Shown: one piece after another, positions 55,189-64,000 of the stretch
How the letters are laid out: every line of letters begins with the position of its first letter
How positions within the stretch are numbered: the stretch's first letter is position 1
Assembly: GCF_000240165.1 (NCBI RefSeq)
Contig: NC_017585.1
Location: 1,054,001 to 1,118,000, forward strand
Source of the DNA: Streptantibioticus cattleyicolor NRRL 8057 = DSM 46488
GTDB taxonomy: Bacteria; Actinomycetota; Actinomycetes; Streptomycetales; Streptomycetaceae
Direction: 5' to 3'
DNA length: 64,000 bases
Made by a program: the position numbers and the translations under genes
Notes under the pieces: generated by a model
Seen by the model: the letters and a program-made list of their open reading frames with translations, nothing else
Databases searched by the model: none
What the model was told of the DNA's origin: nothing

Positions 55189-56727
55189 ATGGATGCCCGC
55201 CTGCGTGCCGTGTGCGATCTGCTGGTGCCGACCGTACGCGAGGAGGCGGGGCGCCACGAATACGACGGCGCGGTGCAGGACCTCTCCCCGGACGGGGTCC
55301 GCGCCGCGCTGGCCCGGCTGGACGCCGCCGCGGCCGGCCCCGCCCCGGACGACCCGCACGACGCCGCCCACCTCGCCGTCTTCGAGGAGGCGCTGCGGGT
55401 ACGCCACCGGCGGCTGGAACTCCACCGCCGCGACCCCTATCCGCACCTGGCCAACCTCGAACTCGCCTGCTACGAGCGGCCGTACGCCCCGGCCGAGCAG
55501 CGCGCCGCGGCCCGCCGACGGCACCTCGCGCGGTGGCCCGACGCGATCGACGCCGCGCTGGAGAGCCTCGACGCGGTGACCGCCCCGGTCGCCCGGGCGC
55601 TGCTCGGCACCGCCCGCGGACTCGCCGCCGACGTCCGCCCCGACGACGGCGACCTCGGCGAACGGGCCCTGCGCGCCCACGCCGCGCTCGTGGCCCACCT
55701 CGAACACGCCGCCCTGCACGGCCCGCCCCGGGCGGCGCTCGGCGGCCCCGCGCTGGCCGCGCTGATGGGGTCGGCCGAAGGCGTCACCGTCGACCTCGGC
55801 CGGCTCGCCGAACGCGCCGACGCCGAACGCCGCAGACTCACCGAACTGCTGCGGGACGCCTGCGCCCGCGTCGAACCCGGTACCGCGCCCGCCGCGCTGC
55901 TGCCCAGGCTCTTCGCCGACCACCCGGAACCCGGCGCGGTGCTCGCCGAGGCCCGCTCGCTGGCCCGCGAGTCGATCGCCTTCACCCGCGAGCGGCACCT
56001 CGTACCGTACGTGGACGGCGAGTGCGAGGTCGTCCTGCCGCCGCCGTCGCGCCGCTGGGTGACGGCGATGATGGTGTGGAACCCGCCCGGCGAACCCGAC
56101 GCCCCCTCCCGCTACCTGGTCACCCCGCCCGACCCCGGCTGGGAACCCGCCCGCGCCGAGGAGTGGCTGACCCGCTACAGCCGCACCACGCTGCCCGCGA
56201 TCACCGTGCACGAGGTGGCCCCCGGGCACTTCGCGCACGGCCGGACGCTGCGCCGCCTGACCTCACCGGTGCGGCGGACGCTGCACTCGCTGACCTTCAT
56301 GGAGGGGTGGGCGCACTACGCCGAGGAGGTGTGCCTGGAGGAGGGGTTCCGCTCCGGCGACCCCCGGTTCGCGGTCGGCGTCGCGGTGGAGGCCCTGGTC
56401 CGGGTCACCCGGCTGGCCTGTGCCATCGGGCTGCACACCGGGGCGATGGACGTCGAGGAGGCCACCGCGCGGTTCATGTCGGACGCCCATCTGGCCCGGG
56501 AGGCCGCCGCCGCGGAGGCCCGTCGCGGCACCTTCGACGCCACCTACGGCCGGTACACCTGGGGCAAGTTCGCCCTGCTCGACCTGCGCGAGCGGGCCCG
56601 CAGGGAACCGGGCTCCACCCTGCCGGCCTTCCACGCGACCGTGCTTGCGCTGGGCTGCCCCCCGATCGGCCTGCTGGACCGGGTGCTGGACACCCCACGC
56701 CGGCCGGCCGGAACGAGGGGACACTGA
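55189..56727 (+). CDS. DUF885-family zinc metallopeptidase-like protein
   Basis: This 512-residue soluble, mostly helical protein has the metal motif HEVAPGH near residue 345 (TVHEVAPGHFAHG) and a second Glu in FMEGWAHYAEE, which together make the gluzincin-like site of DUF885 proteins. These are predicted peptidases or carboxypeptidases related to the M32/M3 fold; several occur in natural product clusters with hydrolytic or dehydrating roles. The ATG at 55189 follows a promoter-like region with cluster box B. Its place beside NRPS genes and a candidate RiPP precursor makes it a candidate protease for cutting the repeats apart (inference). It ends directly at the DinB gene stop. Confidence 0.85.
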   Translation: MDARLRAVCDLLVPTVREEAGRHEYDGAVQDLSPDGVRAALARLDAAAAGPAPDDPHDAAHLAVFEEALRVRHRRLELHRRDPYPHLANLELACYERPYAPAEQRAAARRRHLARWPDAIDAALESLDAVTAPVARALLGTARGLAADVRPDDGDLGERALRAHAALVAHLEHAALHGPPRAALGGPALAALMGSAEGVTVDLGRLAERADAERRRLTELLRDACARVEPGTAPAALLPRLFADHPEPGAVLAEARSLARESIAFTRERHLVPYVDGECEVVLPPPSRRWVTAMMVWNPPGEPDAPSRYLVTPPDPGWEPARAEEWLTRYSRTTLPAITVHEVAPGHFAHGRTLRRLTSPVRRTLHSLTFMEGWAHYAEEVCLEEGFRSGDPRFAVGVAVEALVRVTRLACAIGLHTGAMDVEEATARFMSDAHLAREAAAAEARRGTFDATYGRYTWGKFALLDLRERARREPGSTLPAFHATVLALGCPPIGLLDRVLDTPRRPAGTRGH

Positions 56728-57258
56728 CTACTCGCCGACCACCCCGTCCGCCAACTCGCGGGCCACGTCCAGGTGTCCGGCGTGCCGGGCGTACTCCTGG
56801 AGCATGTGGGCCATGATCCAGGCCAGCGTGGGCGGCTCCTCGTCGGCCTCGAAGCCCTCGCCGAGACGGGCCCGGTCGGTGTACCGGGCCGCCGCGGTGA
56901 TCCGGCGCGAGCAGGCCACCTCGTGCCGGAAGAACTCCCGCACCGACGCCGGGGTGTCGTGCGGTTCCAGCACCCAGTCGGCGTCCCCGTCCCGGCCCTC
57001 CGGGTCGGCGTACGCCCGCACCTTCTCGGCCGCGAACCCCCAGCGGAACCACCGCCGCTCCACGTAGGCCAGGTGCTTGAGGAGACCCAGCGGCGTCCAG
57101 CCGGACGGCAGCCGGCTGGTACGCAACTCCTCGTCGCTGAGCCCGTCCAGCTTGCGCAGCACGGTGTCGCGGTAGTGGTCGAGGAAGGCGGGCAGCAGCT
57201 CGTCGGGTTCGGCGAGGCCGACCGGCGGCTCCGGCGGGGGCGGGGTAGGCGTGGTCAC
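56728..57258 (-). CDS. DinB/DUF664-family protein
   Basis: The 176-residue protein has a four-helix bundle of DinB type: LLPAFLDHYRDTVLRKLDGL, then SGWTPLGLLKHLAYVERRWF (the His-x3-Glu-like metal ligand pair) and AWIMAHMLQEYARHAGHLDV with two further His. Actinobacterial members include mycothiol-dependent transferases and detoxifying enzymes. It starts with GTG at 57258. It sits inside the cluster but may serve self-protection or be unrelated. A substrate cannot be read from sequence. Confidence 0.85.
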   Translation of the reverse strand: MTTPTPPPPEPPVGLAEPDELLPAFLDHYRDTVLRKLDGLSDEELRTSRLPSGWTPLGLLKHLAYVERRWFRWGFAAEKVRAYADPEGRDGDADWVLEPHDTPASVREFFRHEVACSRRITAAARYTDRARLGEGFEADEEPPTLAWIMAHMLQEYARHAGHLDVARELADGVVGE

Positions 57259-57287
57259 CGGCCCACCCTACGGGCAACGGGCGCCGC

Positions 57288-58202
57288 TCACCCGGCCAAC
57301 GGACGGGAGTCGGCGAGCGCGTCGAGCCGGCCCAGGCAGTAGGCGACCTGGGTGCGGGAGCAGACGGCGAGTTTCTTGAAGATGCGGGCCATGTAGGTCT
57401 CCACCGTCTTCTGGCTGAGCCCCAGCCGGCTGGCGATCTGCTGGTTGGTGCACCCCATGGAGACGAACCGGGCCACCTGCGTCTCGCGTTTGCTCAGCGC
57501 CTCCAGCTCCGGCTCCTCGCCGCCCTCCGGCTCCGGATCGCAGACCACCTCCCCGACCGCGGGGAGTTCGGCCGCGGGGGCGCGCAGCTCCCACGCCTGG
57601 AACGACGCCCCGGCCGCGGCCTGCCGCAACTCGTCGGCGACCTGGCACGCCTGGGCCGAGCGGCGCACCACGGTGACCACCAGCACCGGACCGTCCGGCG
57701 GGCGGCGCACCAGATGACGCAGGAGCGCCATCGTCTCCGGCCCGGCCAGATGGGCGTCGTCCAGCGCCAGCAACAGCCCGCGCGGCCGGGCCAGATGGCC
57801 GAGCAGCACCCGCAGCGCCCCGTACGGCTGGGCCTGAGCGGTGCCGCACGCGGCCGGCCGGGTGGTGGTCAGCCGGGTCGCCGCGGCCGGCAGGACGGCG
57901 GCCAGCGCGCTCAGTTCGGCGGCGGCGAGCTGGTCCCACAGCGTCTGCGGGGCCCGCCGCAGACAGGCGTCCACGGCGTCGGCGACCCCGCCGAACGGTT
58001 CCGTGGTGCGCTCCGCCCGGCCGGCGGCGACGGTCCAGCCGCGCCGCCGGGCACCGGCGCAGAACTCGGCCAGCAGCCGGGTCTTGCCGATCGACGCCTC
58101 CCCGGTGAGCTGGAGCAGCCGGGCGGATGCGCCGGCCCGGTCGAGGTCGAGCAGGTTGTCGAACAGCGTGAGTTCCCGCGTCCAGCCCGTGATTGCGGGC
58201 AC
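57288..58202 (-). CDS. LuxR-family regulator with P-loop domain
   Basis: The 304 residues from the GTG at 58202 contain an N-terminal ATPase-like part with Walker A GEASIGKT and Walker B LLLALDDAHL. It is shorter than the roughly 900-residue LAL regulators because the central part is missing. A C-terminal LuxR helix-turn-helix (about 235-295) reads LSKRETQVARFVSMGCTNQQ, then SRLGLSQKTVETYMARIFKK. It is the only pathway-type regulator in the cluster and is likely the activator acting on the shared boxes at 50005, 55132 and 61041 (inference). It lies just downstream of mbtH on the same strand. Confidence 0.9.
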   Translation of the reverse strand: MPAITGWTRELTLFDNLLDLDRAGASARLLQLTGEASIGKTRLLAEFCAGARRRGWTVAAGRAERTTEPFGGVADAVDACLRRAPQTLWDQLAAAELSALAAVLPAAATRLTTTRPAACGTAQAQPYGALRVLLGHLARPRGLLLALDDAHLAGPETMALLRHLVRRPPDGPVLVVTVVRRSAQACQVADELRQAAAGASFQAWELRAPAAELPAVGEVVCDPEPEGGEEPELEALSKRETQVARFVSMGCTNQQIASRLGLSQKTVETYMARIFKKLAVCSRTQVAYCLGRLDALADSRPLAG

Positions 58203-58273
58203 GGCTGAGCCCCCCGTCGTCTGCGGAAATGCGGTGGTCGGACAAGCGGTGGTGCCGGTGGTGCCCGCCGTGG

Positions 58274-58486
58274 TCAGCGGTGGTCGCCGTCCAGGGCACG
58301 GCGCACGCTGAGCGGGCGCATGTCGGTCCAGGTCTCCTCGATGTGGCGCAGGCACTCCTCCTTGGAGCCCAGCGGACCCTCGGGCCGCCAGCCCGCCGGG
58401 ATCTCCTGGTCGGCGGGCCAGATGGAGTACTGCTCCTCGTCGTTGACGACGACGTGGAAGCGGGAGAGGGGGGATTGATTCGGCAC
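58274..58486 (-). CDS. MbtH-like protein
   Basis: This 70-residue activator binds NRPS adenylation domains and is often needed for their activity. The family signature is complete: [20 protein letters not shown], then [20 protein letters not shown] and [13 protein letters not shown], including the invariant Ser, Leu and Trp residues that contact the adenylation domain. The GTG at 58486 has GGAGG seven bases before. It should support the two amino-acid-activating NRPSs here. The gene lies between the exporter and regulator genes. Confidence 0.97.
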   Translation of the reverse strand: MPNQSPLSRFHVVVNDEEQYSIWPADQEIPAGWRPEGPLGSKEECLRHIEETWTDMRPLSVRRALDGDHR

Positions 58487-58575
58487 AGCGAACCTCCGAG
58501 TGGGATCAGACACGGTCGAACAACGAGCCGCGCTACCGCACGGGCCCGATACTACGAGGGGTGACCCGGTCGTGA

Positions 58576-59868
58576 CTACGGTTCGGCAGGCTCGCCGGAC
58601 GTCATCGCCAAGTCGGCGCGCCGGGCCAGGGCGGCGGCGACGTCCCGCTCGGTCAGCCGTAGCACCCCCCACACCCAGCCCACCGCGAGCAGAGCGCCGC
58701 CGACCAGGAACGGGGTGCGCAGCCCCAGCCGTTCCGCCAGCGCCCCGCCGGCCAGCGCGCCCAGCGGCGCCATGCCCAACGCCACGAAACGGTAGGCGGA
58801 GTTGACCCGGCCCATCAGCTCCGGCGGCACCAGCAACTGCCGCAGCGAGACCCCGACGACGTTGGTCACCCCGACCGAGGCGCCCACCCCGGTGAAGGCC
58901 AGCGCGGCGAGGAGCGGACCGGTGGCCGTGGCGGTGACGAAGAACGCGGCCGGGGCCAGCGCCATCGCCCCGTGCAGGGTCCGGGCCCGGCCCAGCACGG
59001 CGCTCGCGGCGGGCGCCAGCAGCGTGCCGGCCAGCCCGCCGACCGCGATCACCGCCAGCAGCACCGCGTACTCGCCCCGCCCCACGTGCAGCACCTCGAA
59101 GGCGTAGAGCACCGCGATGGCCACCACCGAGGTCACCGCGAAGCTGGAGACCCCGGTCAGCAGGCACAGCGTCCGCAGCACCCGGTGGCGCAGCAGCCAG
59201 CGCAGCCCGTCGGCGGCGTCGGCGAGCACCGTGCCCCGCACCCTGGCCTCCGGCGGCGCGGGAACCACCGGGGAACGGGCCCGGACCAACCCGAGCACCA
59301 GCACCGCGGCACCGGCGAACGAGGCCGCGTCCACCACGAACGGCAGCCCGGCCGGCAGCGCGAACAACGCCACCCCCACCGGCGGCCCCAGCACCTCCAC
59401 GAAGAGCAACTCGGTCGCCTGCGTGCGGCTGTTGGCCCGTTCCAGCAACCGGGGCGGCACCAGTGACTGCACCACCCCCAGCAGCGCGTTGTCGCGCAGC
59501 GTCTGCGCCGAGGCCAGCAGGAAGTTGAAGGCGATCAGCAGGGCGACGGTGGCCCCGCCGGTGGCCACCACGGCGGCGAAGGCACCGGCCAGCACGGCCC
59601 GCGCCAGATCGGTGGACCACAGCACGCGGCGCCGCTCCCAGCGGTCGGCGAGCACCCCGGTGACCGGGCTGACCACCAGCCACGGCACGGTGCCCGCCAC
59701 GGTGACCGCGGCCACCAGCTGCGGCTGCCGGGTGAGCGCCGCCGCCAGCAACGGCAACGCGCCCTGCCGGATGCCGTCCCCCGCGGCGGAGACCGCGGAG
59801 GCGCCCCACAGCCCGCGGAAGGCGGCGCCCAGCCGGGGTCCGCCGTCTTCGGAGGATGCCCGCCTCAC
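58576..59868 (-). CDS. MFS exporter
   Basis: The 430-residue membrane protein has about twelve helices and the MFS_3/enterobactin exporter-like pattern: [40 protein letters not shown] (the loop after helix 2), [24 protein letters not shown], and [24 protein letters not shown] helices. These pumps export siderophores, peptides or antibiotics, so it is the likely product exporter and self-resistance pump. Its GTG overlaps the stop of the oxygenase gene by 4 bp, placing both in one operon, 89 bp ahead of mbtH. Confidence 0.93.
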   Translation of the reverse strand: MRRASSEDGGPRLGAAFRGLWGASAVSAAGDGIRQGALPLLAAALTRQPQLVAAVTVAGTVPWLVVSPVTGVLADRWERRRVLWSTDLARAVLAGAFAAVVATGGATVALLIAFNFLLASAQTLRDNALLGVVQSLVPPRLLERANSRTQATELLFVEVLGPPVGVALFALPAGLPFVVDAASFAGAAVLVLGLVRARSPVVPAPPEARVRGTVLADAADGLRWLLRHRVLRTLCLLTGVSSFAVTSVVAIAVLYAFEVLHVGRGEYAVLLAVIAVGGLAGTLLAPAASAVLGRARTLHGAMALAPAAFFVTATATGPLLAALAFTGVGASVGVTNVVGVSLRQLLVPPELMGRVNSAYRFVALGMAPLGALAGGALAERLGLRTPFLVGGALLAVGWVWGVLRLTERDVAAALARRADLAMTSGEPAEP

Positions 59869-60950
59869 ACCACCGCCCGGCCCGCGTCCCCGACCCGCCG
59901 GCCCTCCGACGAGCGCAGGTCGGCGGTGATGTTGATGCGCCGCAGCCACCGGTCGGTGCCGTCGTAGCGGGCGGTGAAGGGCCGACGCCCGTGCACCGCG
60001 CGCTTGTTGTCGATCAGGAAGAGGTCGCCGGTGTCCAGCACCACGTCGAGCAGCCGGCGGTCGACCGCGTCGATCACCGCGGCCAGGGTGCGTTCGGCCG
60101 GCGGGTCGTCCAGGTCGCGGCGCATGAACGCCGGGTCCAGCCGGACGAACGGGGCGCGCGGGTCGCCGCTGAGGATCGGGATGCGCCGAGGCCGCTCGGC
60201 CATCGCGGCGATGCGCTCGAACGCCTGGTGGAAGCGGTCGTCGCTCTCGATGCCGTTGGTGGCCGAGTTGAACTGGGCGGTGTGCGACTCGTCGGGGAGG
60301 ATGACGAACCGCTCCTCGAACAGCAGCGCCCGGTCCCGCGCGGTCAGGTCGAGGTCGTGCACCGGGGCGAAGAGCGTCGGCACCCGGTCCTGGTTGCGCA
60401 CGCACAGCAGCGCGATCCAGTCGGCGCGGTGCTCGTGGAAGGCGTCCTCGTTGTGCCATTCGAGCAACTGCGTGGAGCTGGAGCCGAGTTGGGAGTCCTC
60501 GTGGCCGCGCACCGGGAAGACGTCGAGCACCAGCCGGCCGCGCTGCTGGGTGGCGAACGAGAACGGGTCGCCGAGCAGCGACCCGATCAGCAGCAGCACC
60601 ACCTCGGCGCGCAGCACCTCGGTGCCCCGCGGTTCGGCGGTGTAGTCGGTCGGGGTGGGGCCGGCCGCCTCCGGGTCCACCGGGAGCCCGGCGATCACCA
60701 GACCGCCGTAGGGGCGCCCGGTGATGCGGAACTCGGTGAGCACCGTGCGCAGCCGGACCGGGAGCTGGTGGGCGAGGACGGCGAGCCGGGGCAGCCGTCG
60801 GCTCGGCGGGACGTGCGGCTCCTCGGCGAGCGCCGCGTCGGCCACGTCGAGCACCGCGGTGCGCTCGGCCGCCGTGAGCCGCAGCCGGGGGGCGTCACCG
60901 GGTGCCCGGCAGACGCCGTGGGGTCCGTCGCTGACAGCGCTGTGCGACAC
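59865..60950 (-). CDS. Fe(II)/2-oxoglutarate oxygenase of the TauD/clavaminate synthase type
   Basis: The 361 residues from the GTG at 60950 (GGAGGAGG upstream) show the facial triad as His-x-Glu in [15 protein letters not shown] (about residue 164) and a distal His in [19 protein letters not shown] (about 318), with Arg residues after it for 2-oxoglutarate. Using Glu rather than Asp together with a WHNEDAF context is characteristic of amino acid beta-hydroxylases such as VioC, AsnO and related Arg or Asn hydroxylases. I infer that it makes a hydroxylated amino acid for the NRPS, or modifies a bound or peptide residue. It is first in the operon with the exporter and faces the hotdog gene across box C. 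Confidence 0.9.
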   Translation of the reverse strand: MSHSAVSDGPHGVCRAPGDAPRLRLTAAERTAVLDVADAALAEEPHVPPSRRLPRLAVLAHQLPVRLRTVLTEFRITGRPYGGLVIAGLPVDPEAAGPTPTDYTAEPRGTEVLRAEVVLLLIGSLLGDPFSFATQQRGRLVLDVFPVRGHEDSQLGSSSTQLLEWHNEDAFHEHRADWIALLCVRNQDRVPTLFAPVHDLDLTARDRALLFEERFVILPDESHTAQFNSATNGIESDDRFHQAFERIAAMAERPRRIPILSGDPRAPFVRLDPAFMRRDLDDPPAERTLAAVIDAVDRRLLDVVLDTGDLFLIDNKRAVHGRRPFTARYDGTDRWLRRINITADLRSSEGRRVGDAGRAVV

Positions 60951-61040
60951 GCCGTTACCTCCTCCGGGGTGACCGGGCCCGCGGGCGCGACCGGCCGCAC
61001 GGCTCCACGCCGAGCCTGGCGCACCCCACCGGCACCGGGT

Positions 61041-61056
61041 AGTCGGGAGGACCACC
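61041..61056. promoter_or_regulatory. Cluster box C (oxygenase / hotdog divergent region)
   Basis: AGTCGGGAGGACCACC is a weaker match to boxes A and B (identical AGTCGGG, then purines and CC). Like them it lies in a divergent intergenic gap, 49 bp before the forward gene. Confidence 0.35.
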
Positions 61057-61105
61057 GACACCGCGGGCGCACCCGCACCGCGCCGCCGGAGCCCACAATG
61101 GCCCC

Positions 61106-61804
61106 ATGCCCGACCCCGTGTCGTACCGGATCGTGGTGCCGGGGCGGTTCAACGGACCGCCCGACGCGGCCAACGGCGGTTACGCCTGCGGGCTGCTGGC
61201 CGCCCGCTGCGGCGTCGCACGGCCGGCGGTGACCCTGCACGCCCCGGTGCCCCTCGACCGGCCGGTGGAGCTGCGCCCCGCCGGGCCGCGGTGGCACGCC
61301 TGGGCCGACGGTGAAGTGGTGGCCACGGTGGCACCGTCCGGACTGACCCCGCAGGGGCCGCCGTTCGTGCCCCCCGAGGTGGCCGCCCGGGCGCAGGACG
61401 GCTTCCCGGGACGCTCCGGCCACCCCTTCCCGGGGTGTTTCGCGTGCGGCCCGGACCACCCCGACGGTCTGCGGCTCTCGCCCGGTCCGGTGCCGGGGCG
61501 GGCGGGCACCGTCGCCTGCCTGTGGACCCCGGGCGGTTCCGGCGAGGCCGACGTGCCGGTGGTGTGGAGCGTGCTGGACTGCCCCGGCGGCTGGAGCTGC
61601 GACCTGGTGGACCGGCCGAGGGTGCTGGCCCGGATGACCGCCGTCGTCACCACGCCGCCGGAACCCGGGCGCGGTTGTGTGGTCGTCGGCCGGCTCGACG
61701 CGCTGCACGCGCCGCTGGCCACCGTCTCCACCGCGCTGTACGGCACCGACGGCACGCTGCTGGCCGCCGCCACGGCCGGCTGGCTGCCCCCGGGCGCGCC
61801 GTGA
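61106..61804 (+). CDS. Hotdog-fold thioesterase-like protein
   Basis: The 232 residues include the CFACGPDHPDGLRL motif that introduces the hotdog domain in PaaI-like and related actinobacterial proteins, after an N-terminal half that looks like a degenerate first hotdog (GRFNGPPDAANGGYACGLLA). The later segment (ALHAPLATVSTALYGTDGTL, LLAAATAGWLPP) completes a double-hotdog arrangement. Such proteins hydrolyse or bind acyl thioesters, which may relate to acyl supply for the FAAL NRPS; activity is not proven. The next gene overlaps its stop by 4 bp. Confidence 0.8.
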   Translation: MPDPVSYRIVVPGRFNGPPDAANGGYACGLLAARCGVARPAVTLHAPVPLDRPVELRPAGPRWHAWADGEVVATVAPSGLTPQGPPFVPPEVAARAQDGFPGRSGHPFPGCFACGPDHPDGLRLSPGPVPGRAGTVACLWTPGGSGEADVPVVWSVLDCPGGWSCDLVDRPRVLARMTAVVTTPPEPGRGCVVVGRLDALHAPLATVSTALYGTDGTLLAAATAGWLPPGAP

Positions 61805-62160
61805 CCGCCGCCGCGCCGCAACGGCTGCGGGTGCTCCCCGGCGGCTGGACGGTACGCCACCTGCCGTCGGGCACACCCGTGCCCGACGAGGCGTGGCTGG
61901 CCGTGGTGCGCGCCCCGGAGGGGCTGACCGTGGTGGCCCCGGGCGGCCCGGACGGGTGGCGCGCGCTGTACGCCGGGGAGAGCGCGCACGGCGTGGACGC
62001 GCCGGGGATGCTGGCGGCGCTGACCGGCCCGCTGGCGGCGGCCGGGGTGCCGGTGTTCGTGGTCTCCACCTACCACGCCGACCTGGTGCTGGTGCCCGGC
62101 GACCGGCTGGCCGTGGCGTGCGCCGCGCTGCGGGCCGCCGGACACACCGTCCGTACCTGA
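61801..62160 (+). CDS. ACT domain-containing protein
   Basis: This 119-residue soluble protein starts at GTG 61801, overlapping the hotdog gene stop. Its order (LRVLPGGWTVRHLPSGTPVP, then EGLTVVAP and LAAAGVPVFVVSTYHADLVL) matches the small double-ACT proteins related to the CASTOR amino-acid-binding fold. Such proteins bind an amino acid as a sensor or chaperone. In this cluster it could report or hold a building block; this is inference. It ends 7 bp from the convergent thioesterase gene. Confidence 0.8.
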   Translation: MTAAAPQRLRVLPGGWTVRHLPSGTPVPDEAWLAVVRAPEGLTVVAPGGPDGWRALYAGESAHGVDAPGMLAALTGPLAAAGVPVFVVSTYHADLVLVPGDRLAVACAALRAAGHTVRT

Positions 62161-62167
62161 TGTCGTC

Positions 62168-62890
62168 TCAGGTGACCTTCATGTCCTCCACGAAGGCCGC
62201 CAGCAACTCCTCGGGGGCGTCCAGGAATCCGTAGTGCGGGCCGTCCAGGAGGCGCTTGGTGACCTCGCCGCACTCCGCCCAGCCGTCCATCAGCCGGTGG
62301 TCCACCTCGTGGTCCTCGGTCCACCCCAACGTGGTCACCGGGCACGGCAGCCGGCGCGGACGGGGCGGCCGGTAGCGCTTGTTGGCCTCCACGTCGGCCC
62401 GCAGCACCGTCAGGCTCAGCTCGATCAGATCCGGCCGCGGCGAACCGCCGAGCCGCACCACCAGGTCGCGCAGCTCCACCGCCAGCTCCTCGTCGCTCAT
62501 CCGCAGGAACCGCCCGTGCGGCCCCTGGTGCGGTGCCACCTGCGAGGAGACGAAGAGCCGCACCGGCACCGGATGGCCCCGCTCGGCCAGCCGCAACGCC
62601 GTCTCGTACCCCGGCAGCGCCGAGGCACAGTGGCCGAAGAAGGCGAACGGCCGGTCCAGGTAGGGCAGCAGCGCCTCGGCCAGATCGTCGGCCATCGCCT
62701 CGTACGTCGGGTACGGCTCCTCCCGGAACCGGTTCTCCCGGCCCGGCGGCTGGACGGCGCACACCTCCACCCCGCCCACCCGGCGCGGCCAGCGCCGGTA
62801 CATCGAGGCACCGCAGCCGGAGTAGGGGAGGCAGAACAACCGCGCCGCCGCCTCCGCGGACGGCTCGTGCAACAGCCACTTGGTGGTCAA
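62168..62890 (-). CDS. Type II thioesterase with Cys nucleophile
   Basis: The 240 residues fit discrete NRPS thioesterases (LFCLPYSGCGASMYRRWPRR, VCAVQPPGRENRFREEPYPT, CPVTTLGWTEDHEV with the acid, PHYGFLDAPEEL with the catalytic His). The elbow reads GHCASA instead of GHSMGA: the nucleophile is Cys and the closing Gly is Ser. Cys thioesterases are known to favour unusual release reactions, so this may be more than an editing enzyme. The start is a TTG at 62890 with GAGGAG upstream. A P450 gene ends 30 bp before it on the same strand, so both are co-transcribed. Confidence 0.9.
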   Translation of the reverse strand: MTTKWLLHEPSAEAAARLFCLPYSGCGASMYRRWPRRVGGVEVCAVQPPGRENRFREEPYPTYEAMADDLAEALLPYLDRPFAFFGHCASALPGYETALRLAERGHPVPVRLFVSSQVAPHQGPHGRFLRMSDEELAVELRDLVVRLGGSPRPDLIELSLTVLRADVEANKRYRPPRPRRLPCPVTTLGWTEDHEVDHRLMDGWAECGEVTKRLLDGPHYGFLDAPEELLAAFVEDMKVT

Positions 62891-62920
62891 CGCGACAGCT
62901 CCTCGGAACGTCGGATGGGG

Positions 62921-64000
62921 TCAGGACGCGGCGGCCACGGCGAACACCCGCTCCTGCCCGGCCCGCACCCGGGCGGTGACCGGCAGGTGTTTGATCCCGG
63001 CCACGAAGTTGGAACACAGATGCTCCGCGGGGCCGGCCTGCTCGAACCCCTCGAACCGGCCGATCAGTTCCTCGAACAGCACCCGCAGACTGACCCGGGC
63101 CACGGTGTGCCCCACGCAGTAGTGCGGGCCGGCGCCGAACGCGATGTGCCGGTTGGGGCGGCGCCGGATGTCGAAGCGGAACGGGTCGGCGAAGGCCCGT
63201 TCGTCCCGGTTGGCCGACCCCAGCCACACCACCACCGCGTCCCCGGCCGGGATCTCCACCCCGTGCACGGTGACGTCCTTGACGGCGTAGCGCATGAAGT
63301 GGTTGGCCGGCGAGGACCAGCGCAGAGCCTCCTCGACCCCGGACTGCACCAGTTCGGGGTGGCCCAGCCAGTCCGCGGCGAGCGCCGGGTCGGCCACCAT
63401 GCGTTCCATCGCCGCGCTGGGCACGTACGGGGTGGTGACGTTGGCGCCGAGCAGCAGGCTGTAGCAGTTGGAGAGCACCTCGCCGGCGCCGAGCGGCCGG
63501 CCGTCGATCTCCATGGTGAGCAGGGTGCTCAGCAGGTCGTCGCCGAGGTCGCGGCGGCGTTCGCCGACCACGTCCTGGAAGTAGGCGAACAGCCCCCGGT
63601 GGGCCGCCTCCAGGGTCGCCCGGGGGCCGCCGTCGGTCATGTACTCCGGGTCGTCCGGCGCGATCGACATCAGGGTCAGCCGGGTCAGCTCGGCCCAGTC
63701 CCGTTGCGGCAGCCCCATGATGGTGCCGGTGACCGCCATCGGCAGCGCGGTCATCTCCCCGGCGAAGTCGTACGGTTCACCGGTGACCGCCGGGGCGAGG
63801 ATGCGCCGTACCTCGTGGCGGATGCGTTCCCGGTAGCGTTCGACCGCCTTGTTGGTGAGCGAGCGTTGCAGCGGTTCGCGCATCCGGGTGTGCTTGGGCG
63901 GGTCGGTGGCCGCCATCTGCCGTCCGCCCGCCGGGTCGTCGGTGCCCAGCAGGTTGAGCAGGGTGCCGCGTTGCGAGGTGAAGCAGGTGTGGTCGCGCAT
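62921..64000 (-). CDS. Cytochrome P450, 5' end beyond the window
   Basis: The visible 359 residues lack the N-terminus, since the reading frame is still open at the right edge; the Met at 64000 lies inside the usual RDHTCFTSQ region. They contain a DPPKHTRMREPLQRSLTNKA segment (C helix, haem propionate contacts), an I-helix GANVTTPYV, the K-helix EEALRW, and the haem loop FGAGPHYCVGHTVAR with the Cys ligand. The I-helix Ala-Asn-x-Thr-Thr resembles P450s acting on carrier-bound amino acids in NRPS pathways, so beta-hydroxylation of a PCP-bound residue is likely (inference). It leads the operon with the Cys thioesterase. Confidence 0.93.
   Translation of the reverse strand: MRDHTCFTSQRGTLLNLLGTDDPAGGRQMAATDPPKHTRMREPLQRSLTNKAVERYRERIRHEVRRILAPAVTGEPYDFAGEMTALPMAVTGTIMGLPQRDWAELTRLTLMSIAPDDPEYMTDGGPRATLEAAHRGLFAYFQDVVGERRRDLGDDLLSTLLTMEIDGRPLGAGEVLSNCYSLLLGANVTTPYVPSAAMERMVADPALAADWLGHPELVQSGVEEALRWSSPANHFMRYAVKDVTVHGVEIPAGDAVVVWLGSANRDERAFADPFRFDIRRRPNRHIAFGAGPHYCVGHTVARVSLRVLFEELIGRFEGFEQAGPAEHLCSNFVAGIKHLPVTARVRAGQERVFAVAAAS

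Overview
The window is very GC-rich DNA with strong G/C third-position bias, GTG starts, 4-bp GTGA overlaps and Streptomyces-type gene content. It includes a Nur-like box in front of an Fe-type superoxide dismutase, a SigE-family ECF sigma factor, a PAS/GAF/SpoIIE phosphatase and NRPS clusters. It most probably comes from the Streptomycetaceae. I saw no rRNA, tRNA, insertion sequence or CRISPR array.

Positions 1-14100 look like an accessory region in decay. It opens with the remnant of a secreted expansin-like protein and a sigma factor/membrane protein pair closed by a strong hairpin. Next comes an intact two-gene unit at 3054-11602: a 763-residue protein of unknown type and a 2038-residue coiled-coil protein with a P-loop ATPase core. 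This unit is flanked by frameshifted fragments of a nuclease-like protein and of a UvrD/Rep-type helicase. panD sits alone, followed by fused fragments of a MarR regulator and an MFS transporter. The setting suggests a defence or conflict island.

Positions 14200-41700 hold mostly chromosomal functions: a lipoprotein, glutaminase, an SDR, a secreted DUF4185-like protein, a sugar transporter, a TetR-hydrolase pair sharing an operator-like motif, a SpoIIE-type phosphatase, a DUF2267 protein, a MarR/aldehyde dehydrogenase divergon, sodF, a response regulator and a penicillin acylase. Two items stand out. One is a 1317-residue A-PCP-6TM synthetase of the epsilon-poly-lysine synthetase (Pls) type. 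The other is a P-loop protein lacking the Walker A lysine, paired with a membrane-anchored type 1 periplasmic-binding-protein-like sensor.

Positions 41700-64000, running off the right edge, form a biosynthetic gene cluster. One reverse-strand operon encodes a B12-binding radical SAM enzyme, a 58-residue peptide containing four copies of a 10-residue unit (xAQEGIAHER), a thioesterase, and an NRPS of order FAAL-ACP-C-A-PCP. Around it are a P450 and ferredoxin, a C-A-PCP NRPS, MbtH, an MFS exporter, a LuxR-type regulator, an Fe/2-oxoglutarate oxygenase, a hotdog protein, a type II thioesterase with a Cys nucleophile and a second P450 (cut). Three divergent promoters share a palindromic box, AGTCGGGGAAAGCCCC-like, which may define the regulon. 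The repeat peptide beside a radical SAM enzyme and a lipo-initiating NRPS is the most likely novel system here: a candidate RiPP, or RiPP/NRPS hybrid, precursor too small and repetitive for ordinary gene calling.
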